Shown: positions 1 through 9,257 of the stretch, in pieces
How the letters are laid out: each line of letters begins with the position of its first letter
Position numbering within the stretch: the stretch's first letter is position 1
Assembly: GCA_900208305.1 (NCBI GenBank)
Contig: OAPG01000001.1
Location: 186,001 to 250,000 of the forward strand
Reading direction: 5' to 3'
Origin: Melanopsichium pennsylvanicum
Taxonomy: Eukaryota; Basidiomycota; Ustilaginomycetes; Ustilaginales
DNA: 64,000 bases
The notes under the pieces: model-generated
What the model was told of the DNA's origin: nothing
Seen by the model: only the letters and a program-made list of their open reading frames with translations
Database searches by the model: none
Translations under genes and position numbers: made by a program

Positions 1-1210
1 GTTGTGTTGAAGTCTCTCCAACAATATAGGCGCTGGCGGTACCGGCACTGACGGCGCCTGTTGCAATAGCATCGAGAAGCGTAAAAGCGGCGGCCAGCAC
101 TGCGACGAGCTTGGTCGAAATGTTGGATAGGTAGTAGTAGTTGCCAGCGTTGCTTGCGGACAGAGCAGAGGACAGTTCGCATATGATGGGTCGAAAAGGA
201 AAAAGCAAGAGGCAGGCGATGAGGATCGAGATGGGTGACAGCACCGACGACACTGCTACCACCGCGGGAAGCGCATAGAAGACGGAGCCGGTCACAGCAT
301 TGCCTGCGATAGCCGACGCTTTCCACTGTCCGAGCTGGAGGTGCTTGGATTGTTGATCGCTGTCGTTGTTCACGTTGGAGGGTGTAGGAGGAAGTTCGAG
401 AAGCGAGATGGAACCCCAACCTGCGAATTCCCAAGCTCGATGAATAGCCATGAGCGGGTCTTGACGATCGGATGGAAGGGTGGTGGTAGGTGCATCAATG
501 ATGCGATCGATTGTTGCTTTGAGCTCGCCTCGACGAAAGGCACTGTTCCAGCCTGAATCCGAGGCGAAAGGATCGTCGGTCGTAGATGGCTGCTGAAGGT
601 TCGTGGGAGGAGCGTTGAGTGGGTTGAGTGCTTCGATGTCGAGGATGGAGTTGATGGTGGCTGGCGTCACGTGAGTGGTTGGCGATACGACCCTTCTCTT
701 GCGCTGGCGACGAATGATGGTAGCGAACTGAGATTCGGCAAACGATGGTGGACGCAGGATTGAAGCGGATGCGGGATGGGAGCGATTGACTGAATGAGCG
801 TCATACTCGAGATTGTGAGTACCGGACATTGCTGATTTTAGTCTGGCGTGACGTTGACGGATGGATGAATCAGTGGTAGATGGAGGAGCTGCGCGAGATG
901 CAGGATCATCGAGTGAGCGCGTATTGGAAGCGTTGTTGATGGATCTGTGCAAGGGGCTAGAGCCCGAGAGCGATACGTGTGGAGTTGCGTGGACATCAAA
1001 AGTGTGTCTAGCTTTGGAAGGACTGCGCTGGGTCGAAGATCGCAGAGATTCGTTGGGGATGATAGTCATGTCATCGTTGTGCAGTTCTTGGAAGGCACTC
1101 TGTTGATGAGCAGGAGCATGCAGGCCATCAGCGTGGGCAGAAAGAGGGTGGTTAGAAGGACCGGCTGAGGAAGAAAAGTCGGAGGGTGACTCCTCTGAGG
1201 GAACTTGCAT
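1..1210 (-). CDS. Amino-acid permease, APC superfamily (3' part beyond left edge)
   Basis: The minus strand is open from an ATG at 1210 to the window edge (403 codons seen, no stop). Residues 1 to about 290 are hydrophilic and rich in Ser, Pro, His and Asn. From about residue 293 (LGQWKASAIAG) the protein becomes hydrophobic, with three membrane segments (about 298-320, 324-344, 365-390) separated by a short Arg/Pro loop and an SNAGNYYYL stretch. That start is what is seen at the beginning of the transport core of amino-acid/polyamine permeases, which move amino acids across the plasma or vacuolar membrane with protons. The frame also stays open upstream of 1210 to a pyrimidine-rich TAG at about 1259-1261 that resembles a 3' splice site, so an additional 5' exon is possible. 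In-frame ATGs at 1069 and 829 are alternative starts. The substrate cannot be told from this part. Confidence 0.78.
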   Translation of the reverse strand, partial: MQVPSEESPSDFSSSAGPSNHPLSAHADGLHAPAHQQSAFQELHNDDMTIIPNESLRSSTQRSPSKARHTFDVHATPHVSLSGSSPLHRSINNASNTRSLDDPASRAAPPSTTDSSIRQRHARLKSAMSGTHNLEYDAHSVNRSHPASASILRPPSFAESQFATIIRRQRKRRVVSPTTHVTPATINSILDIEALNPLNAPPTNLQQPSTTDDPFASDSGWNSAFRRGELKATIDRIIDAPTTTLPSDRQDPLMAIHRAWEFAGWGSISLLELPPTPSNVNNDSDQQSKHLQLGQWKASAIAGNAVTGSVFYALPAVVAVSSVLSPISILIACLLLFPFRPIICELSSALSASNAGNYYYLSNISTKLVAVLAAAFTLLDAIATGAVSAGTASAYIVGETSTQ

Positions 1211-1356
1211 GCTGAAGTAGGCTGCCTCGTAAGGCGAATGCTCGTTCGAATACCTGGCTACGATGAAAAGAAGAGGAAAGATGTGAGGAATGAAGAGTGA
1301 AGGATAAAAGGTTTGCTAGAACATGGGAAAAGCTGTCAAAGGAAGCGGGTGGCACA

Positions 1357-1382
1357 GAACCGAACCGAACCGAACCAAACCG
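1357..1382. repeat. GAACC pentanucleotide repeat
   Basis: About five tandem copies of GAACC (the last with one change) lie in the spacer upstream of the permease. A short simple repeat with no coding role visible. Confidence 0.75.
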
Positions 1383-1725
1383 CGGACCCTGAACGGCTGC
1401 TTCCCGAGAATTTTCGTTCCAAAATTCCATCTGTGACACAGAAGCGCGAGGGTCGAAAAGATGCTGCCAAATTTTCCACATTGTTTCATGTGCCTGGATC
1501 TAACATTCGTGATACTTTTTTGAGTTCCGCCTTAATTTCGCTCTCTTGTTTTATTGCATGTAAAAGTATATTATTACAAGCAAGATACGTATTGTGAGAA
1601 ATACAGATCCAGCTCGGTATCTGTTTGTGTCAACATTTTTGCCGCAGCTGGAAACGTATCATATATTTCTCCAAATCGACTTGCCTTGCTGTATTGCGAA
1701 ATACGGGTTGAGCGTTTCTCTCAGT

Positions 1726-1733
1726 GATGATGA

Positions 1734-1767
<34 letters not shown>

Positions 1768-1773
1768 GGTGGT
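1726..1773. repeat. (GAT)9(GGT)7 compound microsatellite
   Basis: Nine GAT units (1726-1752) run directly into seven GGT units (1753-1773) in non-coding DNA. It is likely length-variable between strains and usable as a marker. Confidence 0.9.
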
Positions 1774-1945
1774 GTTGGGAGTCACGTTACTGTTCGTAAG
1801 ATTACATTACATGATAATTCCAAATCAGTCAAAAACAAACAGGTTATGTATTTTCGAGCAAGGTGGTGTATATGGGTGGGTGGGGAAGTTTTAAAAAAAA
1901 GGGTATCTACCACAATGAGTCAACGTGGATTTATGTAATGTTTTG

Positions 1946-2255
1946 TCAAGCTCTGCTACCAGCAGCAGCGCCCAATTCCCCCACCCCACCCACGCCCACC
2001 CCTTCCTCTTCTTTGGAAATCACAATCTCCAACCCCCACAAAAACAACGTCAACCCCACAGTCAAAAATCGCCAATACACCTGATTCGCCTGATCCAACA
2101 GCAACAAGTGCGAATAAACCGCAATCAGTATCAATCGACTATAACTAACAACAATACTTATGAAACTTCCAAACGCCTCTCCCTGCCCTTGCCCTTGCAC
2201 TTGTGCTGTTTGGATTTCGAATGGAGAATCCGAAGCCAAAGGTAGAGGTGTAGAG

Positions 2256-2286
<31 letters not shown>

Positions 2287-4171
2287 GAGGACGTGGACGT
2301 GGACGTTTATGTCGACGTTTTTCGGATGGCGTTGTGTGAATTTTGGCTGATTGAGTTGCTAACGATTCACGTCGACCGAGTTTGCCCCTACGTGCGCTTC
2401 TCTTGCCGCCTCCTCCTGCTCGCGCAGAGTCGCCACGCTTGGCACGCGCAGCTGCAGAAGAAGAAGGACGAGAGGAACGAGATTCGGTCGGATCTCCAAG
2501 GCTCGTTGTTTTCACTTGCGATTCTTCGCTAGGCTCCTTCAATCCATCCGCCAGCTCCCTTGTCGCCTTTTCTTCTTTGTTGTACGCTATGCCGCTATCG
2601 TCCTCCGAATACTCGCTTTCGCTCCCGCCATTTATTCCACCGTCCAATGATGTCCTTCTGCGTGTCCTGCGACGCAGACGTCGACGTTGCAAGATCCATT
2701 GTCCTTGGTCTTGGTCCCATACCTCTTCCTTGAGCTCTTCCACCTCTGTGCCGGATACGGATGACGAGGACGAAGTGGATGAAGATGAAGACCATTTGGA
2801 AGAATCGGATTCGGTTGCATCCGCAGAGGATCGCGCTCTACCCCGACTAGATCTCCTGCGTGGTGCTTGCGCGTCGTTGTGCCTCTGAGGTACTACACTG
2901 CCCTTGAGCATAGGCAGAATACGGCTTGCTGCGTACAAGACCATGAGACGATAGATCAAGGATACAATCACTGACTTGGGCAGCGCGGCACCAGCTGCAT
3001 GGATGAAATCTACACTCTGTGCCAGCCAGTGTGCTATCACCTCGACGCCTCCACTCATTCCTTGCATCACCCTACCCGTCAACAATCTCCTTTGTAGTGC
3101 CAATGGCATTCTTTCCACAAACGCCTTTCCATGCGTGTTGACCTTGAAGCTCCGTATCAAAGAGATCGGATCGGGTGTAAAGCTTAGACTGGGGCCGAGC
3201 TGATAGATGTTGAAAACGACATAGGCAAACATGAGCGATGTTTCGATCACATTTCCTTTGCGGATGGCGAAAGCGATTGCGGTGAGCCAAAGCGTGGAGG
3301 TGACGGATGTAGCGATGGCGGCAGCGGTTGCCGGACGGTTGTTGGTGGCGCCTGGAAAGGAGACGTAGAGCGCGAACGCGGCGGTGACGTAGATGGTTGC
3401 AGAGACGAGGAGGAAAAAGATCTGCCAAACTTCGCTGGCACCAAACCCAATGGAGGCCAAGGTGCGCATGAGGAAAGTATTGCTCATCCAGGCTGCTGAC
3501 TTTGCGGATGTCGTTGTGGGCGACGAGGATGGTTGATAGCGAGGGGACGGAATGGCGAGAGAGGAAGCGATGATCCATCGCGATGTTGAGGCGAGGGATT
3601 GAATGACCAAAAGGGAGGCTACGCCTTCGAGGAGGGAGAAAAAGGGAGAAGAGATACGGAGGAGCGTGTGCCACCAGCCAGGGACGCGTCGTGCGAGCCA
3701 GAAGAAGACAGAGACAGAAGCGGAGACAACTGTATCTAGGAAGGCGGAATGGGTGAGCGACTGAAGGTCGTCATTATCGAGGGGGTCGGGGGCGTCGAGG
3801 GGAGAGGAGCCCAGTCGCCTTGAGAAGAGGCTAGTGATGGCTTCAGTTGGAGTGTTTTCGTGGCTGTCTGATCTTCGAGGTGGAAAGATGGTTGCAGAGG
3901 GGGGAGAGTAGACATTGAAGCAGACCAAAAGGCATGCTGGAATGACGATGAATTGAAATACGGCGAGAGTCTGACCAATCCAAGCCAAACGGGTTGCACG
4001 AGTGAGAAGGCGCACTGTGGAGAGGAAGAGATAGTAAGAGGCCAAAGAGGCGGAGAGCGCCAAGAAGGCATCTTGACCGGCAATGTCGAGTGCGAGTGGG
4101 AGGTAGAAGAGTACCTGAATGAAGGTTGCTACTCTGCCAAAGTTGACCGCAAGCGAGCCAGCGAAGGACAT
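1946..4171 (-). CDS. ICE2-like ER membrane protein
   Basis: 741 residues from the ATG at 4171. The frame can be lengthened by 16 residues only with a TTG at 4219. The N-terminal 380 residues hold about eight membrane segments, including a PFFSLLEGVASLLVIQ helix and a final SLMFAYVVFNIYQLGP segment. A roughly 230-residue charged, Ser-rich region follows (polyserine, Arg-rich, Glu-rich). A last hydrophobic pair near the C-terminus contains LILIAVYSHLLLL. This layout fits fungal ICE2, an ER membrane protein needed for cortical ER inheritance and ER-lipid droplet contacts in yeast. The assignment rests on topology and a few motifs, so an unrelated polytopic ER protein is possible. The gene is divergent from deoxyhypusine synthase across 568 bp. 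Confidence 0.65.
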
Positions 4172-4739
4172 GACAGGCGACCGCTCTGAGGTGAGCCAGT
4201 GAGAAGGCTGGATGTGCAATATGGAACGCCCAATGTGAAAGACAATACAGTCACTACAGACACTTGTCGAAGCGGCGTCGCTGCTGGTGTTGAAGGGGAA
4301 ATGCAGATTTAGCAGGAGGTGCGCGACATGTTGGTGATACTCGTGTCGATGTTAATGCGATCAAATCGCAAGAGAGCGTTGCTGTACGGTTAAAATCAGC
4401 AAGAGATACTGGCAAGGTACAAGATGGATGATAGAAGATGGAGGATAGAATATGGAGGATAGAATATGGAGGATAGAATATGGAGAATGTAATCTGTAAG
4501 CTGTCAAAGTCTGTGATTTTGGATTGCGCACCCATCCAACGCCCATGCACGCATATGTGCGTGATTTTTTGAAAGTGCAAACAGAAACTGAGGTCTAACA
4601 TAGCGGGTGCGTCAGTGTTGTCAAAATTTCGGCTTTCAATCCGGCTTGATACTGTACTTGTTCACTCTTGGTTGGCACGGAACCATCTCATTGCCATACA
4701 CTGCTTCCACATTGCTGATTCATCGCTGCAAGTCACACC
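4172..4739. other. Divergent promoter region, ICE2-like / deoxyhypusine synthase
   Basis: 568 bp between two divergent starts. It contains the 14-bp minisatellite described separately. No TATA box or known operator could be assigned. Confidence 0.5.
4427..4482. repeat. 14-bp minisatellite
   Basis: Three perfect head-to-tail copies of GAGGATAGAATATG (4441-4454, 4455-4468, 4469-4482), preceded by one degenerate copy (4427-4440). They lie inside the shared promoter interval upstream of deoxyhypusine synthase. Confidence 0.9.
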
Positions 4740-5876
4740 ATGTCGGTTGGTTCTGCACAAGCAGTGAACGGCTCTGTCGCTTCGGCACAGGCCGCAGTGT
4801 TTGTCCAATCACAACCTCTCCCCGCTCACACACCCACTGTGGTCGGACCCGACTTTGAACATCAAGATCCCAACGACCTGCTCGCACTGCTCAACAGCAT
4901 GTCCAAGGTCGGCTTTCAAGCTTCCGGCGTCTCCAAAGCCATTGAAATTATTGAAGAAATGCGAAATTGGCGACTCTCTAGTGATCCAGTTTACGTGGCC
5001 AACACCGACCCGGACAAACCCAGCCTAGACATGGCAGAGAATACACAATGCCGAATCTTTCTTGGTTTCACATCCAACCTCGTGTCATCGGGATTGAGAG
5101 AGGTGATCAAGTTTCTTGTCAAAAACAAGATGGTTTCAGCAATGGTGACGACCGCAGGTGGGATTGAAGAGGATCTCATCAAGTGTCTTGGTCCCACTTA
5201 CCTTGGCGATTTTGGTTTGGACGGAGCCACGCTTCGAAAGCAAGGTTTGAACAGGATCGGAAATCTCTTGGTTCCCAACGACAATTATTGCAAGTTCGAA
5301 GACTGGGTCATGCCCATCTTGGACAAGATGCGCCAAGAACAAGGTGACAACGTGGCAAACGCATGGTCGCCAAGTCGCGTAATCGAAAGGTTGGGTCACG
5401 AGATCAATGACGAGAACAGCATCCTGTATTGGGCAGCAAAGAACGACATCCCCGTGTTTTGTCCCGCACTTACAGATGGAAGTCTGGGAGATATGATCTA
5501 TTTTCACTCGTACAAGAATCCAGGTTTGACCATCGATCTGGTCAAAGACATTCGCAGACTTAATGATCTTTCTGTCAAAGCACCCAAAGCTGGTATGATC
5601 ATCTTGGGCGGTGGTGTGTGTAAACATCAGATTGCGAATGCCATGCTTTTCAGGAACGGTGCTGATTTCAGCGTATATATCAACACGGGACAGGAGTTTG
5701 ACGGATCCGATTCGGGAGCTAGACCAGACGAAGCGGTGAGTTGGGGAAAGATCAAATCGGCTGCAAATGGTGGTAAGAATGTCAAAGTGTACTGTGATGC
5801 CACCATCATCTTCCCCATGATTGTTGCTGCCACCTTTGGCAAAGCTTTTTGGGCTGATAGGAGGCAAACTGCATAG
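4740..5876 (+). CDS. DYS1: Deoxyhypusine synthase
   Basis: 378 residues, one exon. The enzyme transfers the aminobutyl group of spermidine, with NAD, to one lysine of translation factor eIF5A, the first step of hypusine formation in the cytosol. Family hallmarks include [21 protein letters not shown], an [16 protein letters not shown] block, an [11 protein letters not shown] segment, [14 protein letters not shown] and EAVSWGKI. The lysine of SWGKI (residue 337) is the expected catalytic lysine. Length matches the 360-390 residues usual for fungi. The first ~40 residues are a low-complexity leader. The start ATG is preceded by a pyrimidine- and A-rich leader and no earlier in-frame ATG was found. 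No intron was seen. Confidence 0.97.
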   Translation: MSVGSAQAVNGSVASAQAAVFVQSQPLPAHTPTVVGPDFEHQDPNDLLALLNSMSKVGFQASGVSKAIEIIEEMRNWRLSSDPVYVANTDPDKPSLDMAENTQCRIFLGFTSNLVSSGLREVIKFLVKNKMVSAMVTTAGGIEEDLIKCLGPTYLGDFGLDGATLRKQGLNRIGNLLVPNDNYCKFEDWVMPILDKMRQEQGDNVANAWSPSRVIERLGHEINDENSILYWAAKNDIPVFCPALTDGSLGDMIYFHSYKNPGLTIDLVKDIRRLNDLSVKAPKAGMIILGGGVCKHQIANAMLFRNGADFSVYINTGQEFDGSDSGARPDEAVSWGKIKSAANGGKNVKVYCDATIIFPMIVAATFGKAFWADRRQTA

Positions 5877-6134
5877 ACTTTATACTTACCGCACCTGCTC
5901 TAGTCATAGACGAAATTGTACTTGTACCGCTTAATAGACGAATGTGGTCATTCCCAATCTCGACGCTGTCGGACAAGGCTATGTTAGTATTTGCCATAAT
6001 TTAAGCACAATACTGAGGCCGATGCGAAAACGTTGTATCGGTTTGCACCTCATAGTTAAGCGTGTGATCGGCGATGCAGATCTGCCGGGCCGTTGGAGCG
6101 ACGCCAGCAAAAAGCCTTGTTTTTTGTCTGACCC

Positions 6135-6160
6135 TTTTTTTTTTTTTTTTTTTTTTTTTT
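6135..6160. repeat. Poly-T tract (26 T)
   Basis: Uninterrupted run of 26 T on the plus strand, in non-coding DNA. It could be a replication-slippage tract or the trace of a retroposed A-tail on the minus strand; no retroposed gene is seen beside it. Confidence 0.9.
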
Positions 6161-6676
6161 GAAACACGGAAAAGTTCCAACTATATAGTACGTGCGAGAA
6201 ACGAAATTTTGGTTATTGCTCGGCTGAGCAAAGACTTGTGTGAGTGTATGCACGCGCCGTTGTTTATTAATTGATTCGTGTTTTGTGTTGGTCTCGGGTT
6301 TTGAGAGTAAACAATAAGTCAATACAGTAAATTCAAAGTAAAATTTTGTATTATTAATTTCAAGCAGTGATTGATCTGAGAGCGTGCGATTTGATTTATC
6401 ATGATGCGCTTGGTAAGGCGTGGCGCGCTGCACTTCGGCGTGTCGATCCGGGACAAAGCACCCGCAAAATAAATTTACTGTATTTCCCTTCCAGCTAATG
6501 AACAGGTTCGTGTGTACACTAAATTTACATTTGTCCAAGCCAAGCGACGGCTGTCAAAGGCTTGTGCGACTTGACATGCACCGCTCACCCAAATATTGCC
6601 TTGCTCGCTAACTAATCGCTCGATCTAAGTCAAACCGCAGTATCGTACATTTAAAACAAGGGCAGAAAAGAGGAAA

Positions 6677-6694
6677 GGGGGGGGGGGGGGGGGG
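6677..6694. repeat. Poly-G tract (18 G)
   Basis: Uninterrupted run of 18 G on the plus strand. Length may be unreliable in assembly. Confidence 0.9.
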
Positions 6695-7190
6695 TGCGGC
6701 ATGGTGAATGCGGGATCAGTCCTCCGATGTTCATCTTCTGCAAGCTATGTGCGCATCGCTGTTGGTCATGCATGCATGCAAGCTTGGATGGATTGTACAG
6801 TCTCTGCTCATCCTTCTCCCAGGATCAAGTTAAGGCCACACCCGAGGATCGATTCTGTTTGCAGTCTGTTGATCCTCGTGCTGTTCTCTTCCAACCCGGC
6901 TTCTGACATTGTGTACACTTCAGCATGAGTTGAACGCTTCCTCTTGCCTGCAGAAGCGGACTCGTGTTTGCCAGTTGAGCATCACAGTATGATGGACAAC
7001 CTTCGGGGCTAATTCTGAGTATAGTCAGACGAGTGAGTGGTTTTACTCGCGCTCTCAGCCGCCATGAGCCGTTAGTTTTATCATACATTGCACATTCCTG
7101 TTTACCCATTCCTTTCATTTTATCTCTCCTTTCCTCACCACCACTTTCATCCCCATCCTCAATCTTTTCGTCGAGGATACAGCATCAATC

Positions 7191-8684
7191 ATGTTCAAGC
7201 TAACCGTTGCCACCGTAGCTACGCTCGTCCTGGCCGGCAGTGCCATTGCCGCTGACATTCATGCCATCAACCCGTCCAGCCACAAACTCTACTCTCGTCA
7301 ATCGTCTGACTCCATCCTGCAGGCCGACTACACCAATGGCGCCACAGCCCCTGGTGCTCGCTCTGGTGACGCTGCCGGCCAAACCGTCGTGATCGACAAT
7401 GATGGCGGTCACGATGACAACTCTCAACGAGCTGGATGTTCCACCATCTTCATCGGCTCTGCTGATGTTGGAGGTTCCTACTCCTCTGGCTGGACCGACA
7501 TGCCTCAAGTGCTCGGATTTGACACCATGCGTGATCTCACTGTGTCCAACGGCGTTGTCCAGCCTTACATCATCGAACGCAACAAGACGGCGGCCAACAT
7601 CAAGCGCGTCGTCATTACCCAACCCGGCCTGCCACGCGATTACTGGAAGTACGCCAACCTAGTCCGCAACTCTCTCCTGTGTGCTTCTGTCAATTCCACC
7701 CTTGGAATCAATAGGGATGAGATCTTGATCGCTGCGCCTACTTGGTTCAATACGAATGACGCGAGTGCAGGTTCAGCTCAAAGCAACGATCTCGTGTTCA
7801 ACGGAGGTGAATGGGCGACTGGTGCAGCAGCTGCTGGACCCAATGGTGCTACCACATCGTCGTTCGAGGCACTCGACGATTTGGTCACCAAGTTCTTTGA
7901 CAAGTCTACCTACCCGAATGTTCAACAGGTGGTGATTGCCGGTCATTCGTTGGGTGGATCGTTCACTCAGCACTATGCTATGTTGCGCAAGTCGAACGCT
8001 TCCCAGGATGGTCAGATGATGTACTTTGTGGGCAACCCAGGATCATACGTTTATCCTACTTCCGACCGCCCTGTGCAGAATCCGGGTGGAAACTGCAGTA
8101 GCACCCAGGATGAGTGGAGCTACGGTCTTCAGGATCTTCCGCCTTACGGTGACGGCCAAGGGTCTGTTAGTGACATTGCTAGCCGCTACTATGGTCGTAA
8201 TGTCATGTACGCTTTGGGTTTGAGCGACAACGAAGCAGGCGATAGTCATTGCGAAGCGCAGTACCAAGGTACGACTCACTTGACCCGAGGACAAAACTTT
8301 GAAAAGGAATTGCAAAGTGCCAACGGTGGCAACGTACCTTCAAGCCAGCAGTTTAACTATGTCGCCAATGTGGCTCATGAGGATTACTTGATCTTTAGCG
8401 ATCCTAACAGTCAAGAGTACCTGTTCAAGCAAGGCACCGACTTTGCTGCTTCAGTTTCGACGAGTTCGAGTGCAGCTACCTCGGCGGCTAGCTCGACCGG
8501 GTCAAAGAAGAAAGGTGCTACTTCGACTTCGAACAGCAGCGCTGCGCAGAGCACTGGATCGGCAAGTGCAAGCAGCAGTGCAAGCAAATCTTCCAGCAGC
8601 AATGGAGCCAGCATCGCTACCCCATTTACGATAATGTCGACAATACTTGGCGCTTCAGCTGCTTTCTTGGCTCTTGCTCTCTGA
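7191..8684 (+). CDS. Secreted, GPI-type alpha/beta hydrolase
   Basis: 497 residues, one exon. A signal peptide (about 1-20, ending AIA-A) is followed by a serine-hydrolase domain with the nucleophile elbow G251-H-S253-L-G-G. A plausible acid lies in LGLSDNEAGDSH and a plausible histidine in NVAHEDYLIF. Eight or more N-glycosylation sequons occur. From about residue 420 there is a Ser/Ala/Thr-rich stalk, ending in a small-residue site and a hydrophobic tail (TIMSTILGASAAFLALAL) typical of GPI attachment. The protein is therefore expected at the cell wall or outer plasma membrane. It is not a classical cutinase or lipase that I can name. Substrate is unknown. The promoter lies in the 1.3-kb spacer to the left. 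Confidence 0.8.
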   Translation: MFKLTVATVATLVLAGSAIAADIHAINPSSHKLYSRQSSDSILQADYTNGATAPGARSGDAAGQTVVIDNDGGHDDNSQRAGCSTIFIGSADVGGSYSSGWTDMPQVLGFDTMRDLTVSNGVVQPYIIERNKTAANIKRVVITQPGLPRDYWKYANLVRNSLLCASVNSTLGINRDEILIAAPTWFNTNDASAGSAQSNDLVFNGGEWATGAAAAGPNGATTSSFEALDDLVTKFFDKSTYPNVQQVVIAGHSLGGSFTQHYAMLRKSNASQDGQMMYFVGNPGSYVYPTSDRPVQNPGGNCSSTQDEWSYGLQDLPPYGDGQGSVSDIASRYYGRNVMYALGLSDNEAGDSHCEAQYQGTTHLTRGQNFEKELQSANGGNVPSSQQFNYVANVAHEDYLIFSDPNSQEYLFKQGTDFAASVSTSSSAATSAASSTGSKKKGATSTSNSSAAQSTGSASASSSASKSSSSNGASIATPFTIMSTILGASAAFLALAL

Positions 8685-9257
8685 GTCAAGAGCTTTTTAA
8701 TTCTTTTTTGACAGGCTCTGATCAGACCCTGTGGCACTTGTCCCTCTATCACCAATCTCAGCTTCGGTGAATAGTGTTTTCTTTCAGTATTGGACGTTCA
8801 TGTTTGTTTTGGTGCACTTTGGCTATTATTGAATGGACGGTTTCTTGTTACTTTCTTTGGACTGTGGCCTCGATCGTGGTGTGCGTTGTCTCATTTTTCA
8901 GCTATATAACAGACCAGAGTGGTCGTTGTCCAATACCTAGACCAATCAAAGCCATCATGTTAGACAAGAAATCTTTCAAGCAAAAAGAAAGTATGCACGC
9001 CAACGCGTCCACGCAGTCGATAAAGAAAAAAAAAAGAAAAAAAAAAGCAAGTGTAAAAAGCACAGCCAAAACAAATTAAATATTCAGCTGTGAATCATTG
9101 GCGCAGCAGAGAGTGAGTGGGTGAGCACACAGAGAGAAAGAGAGAGATCAACACTTCAGTGTCGCTGTAGTTTCATCATCGTCGTCATCTCCTACTCTGA
9201 TCACCATTTGTGTATACAACACATCCAACATCCGTCCATGCGATACTTCCTACTGCC
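8685..9257. other. Intergenic spacer
   Basis: 573 bp between two rightward genes. It includes an A-rich part at 9024-9080 and a GA-rich stretch just upstream of the ERD1-like leader. No gene seen. Confidence 0.5.

Larger units (their letters stand above)
1211..1945. other. Intergenic spacer, permease to ICE2-like gene
   Basis: 735 bp with no convincing gene. It holds the promoter side of the leftward permease and the 3' flank of the leftward ICE2-like gene. Simple repeats and an A/T-rich part at 1500-1600 are the only structure seen. Confidence 0.6.
5877..7190. other. Gene-free spacer with homopolymer runs
   Basis: 1.3 kb with no convincing coding frame. It holds an uninterrupted 26-T run (6135-6160), an 18-G run (6677-6694) and an A/T-rich block (6200-6530) with short inverted motifs (see findings). 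The last ~100 bp are pyrimidine-rich, as expected for the leader of the rightward hydrolase gene. Confidence 0.6.

Noticed and set aside
1357..1382. AACCG repeats as telomere-like sequence
   Set aside because: Only about five short units, internal to the window and flanked by ordinary genes. Fungal telomeres are usually TTAGGG arrays.
4172..4219. Longer N-termini using TTG/GTG starts (also at 9210, 23618, 35112, 51709, 52601, 57584 and 61877)
   Set aside because: Nuclear fungal genes rarely start at these codons, and in each case a good ATG follows within 5-33 codons at or near the conserved N-terminus.
5136..5867. 243-codon minus-strand frame opposite deoxyhypusine synthase
   Set aside because: Antisense shadow; the plus strand is unmistakable deoxyhypusine synthase.
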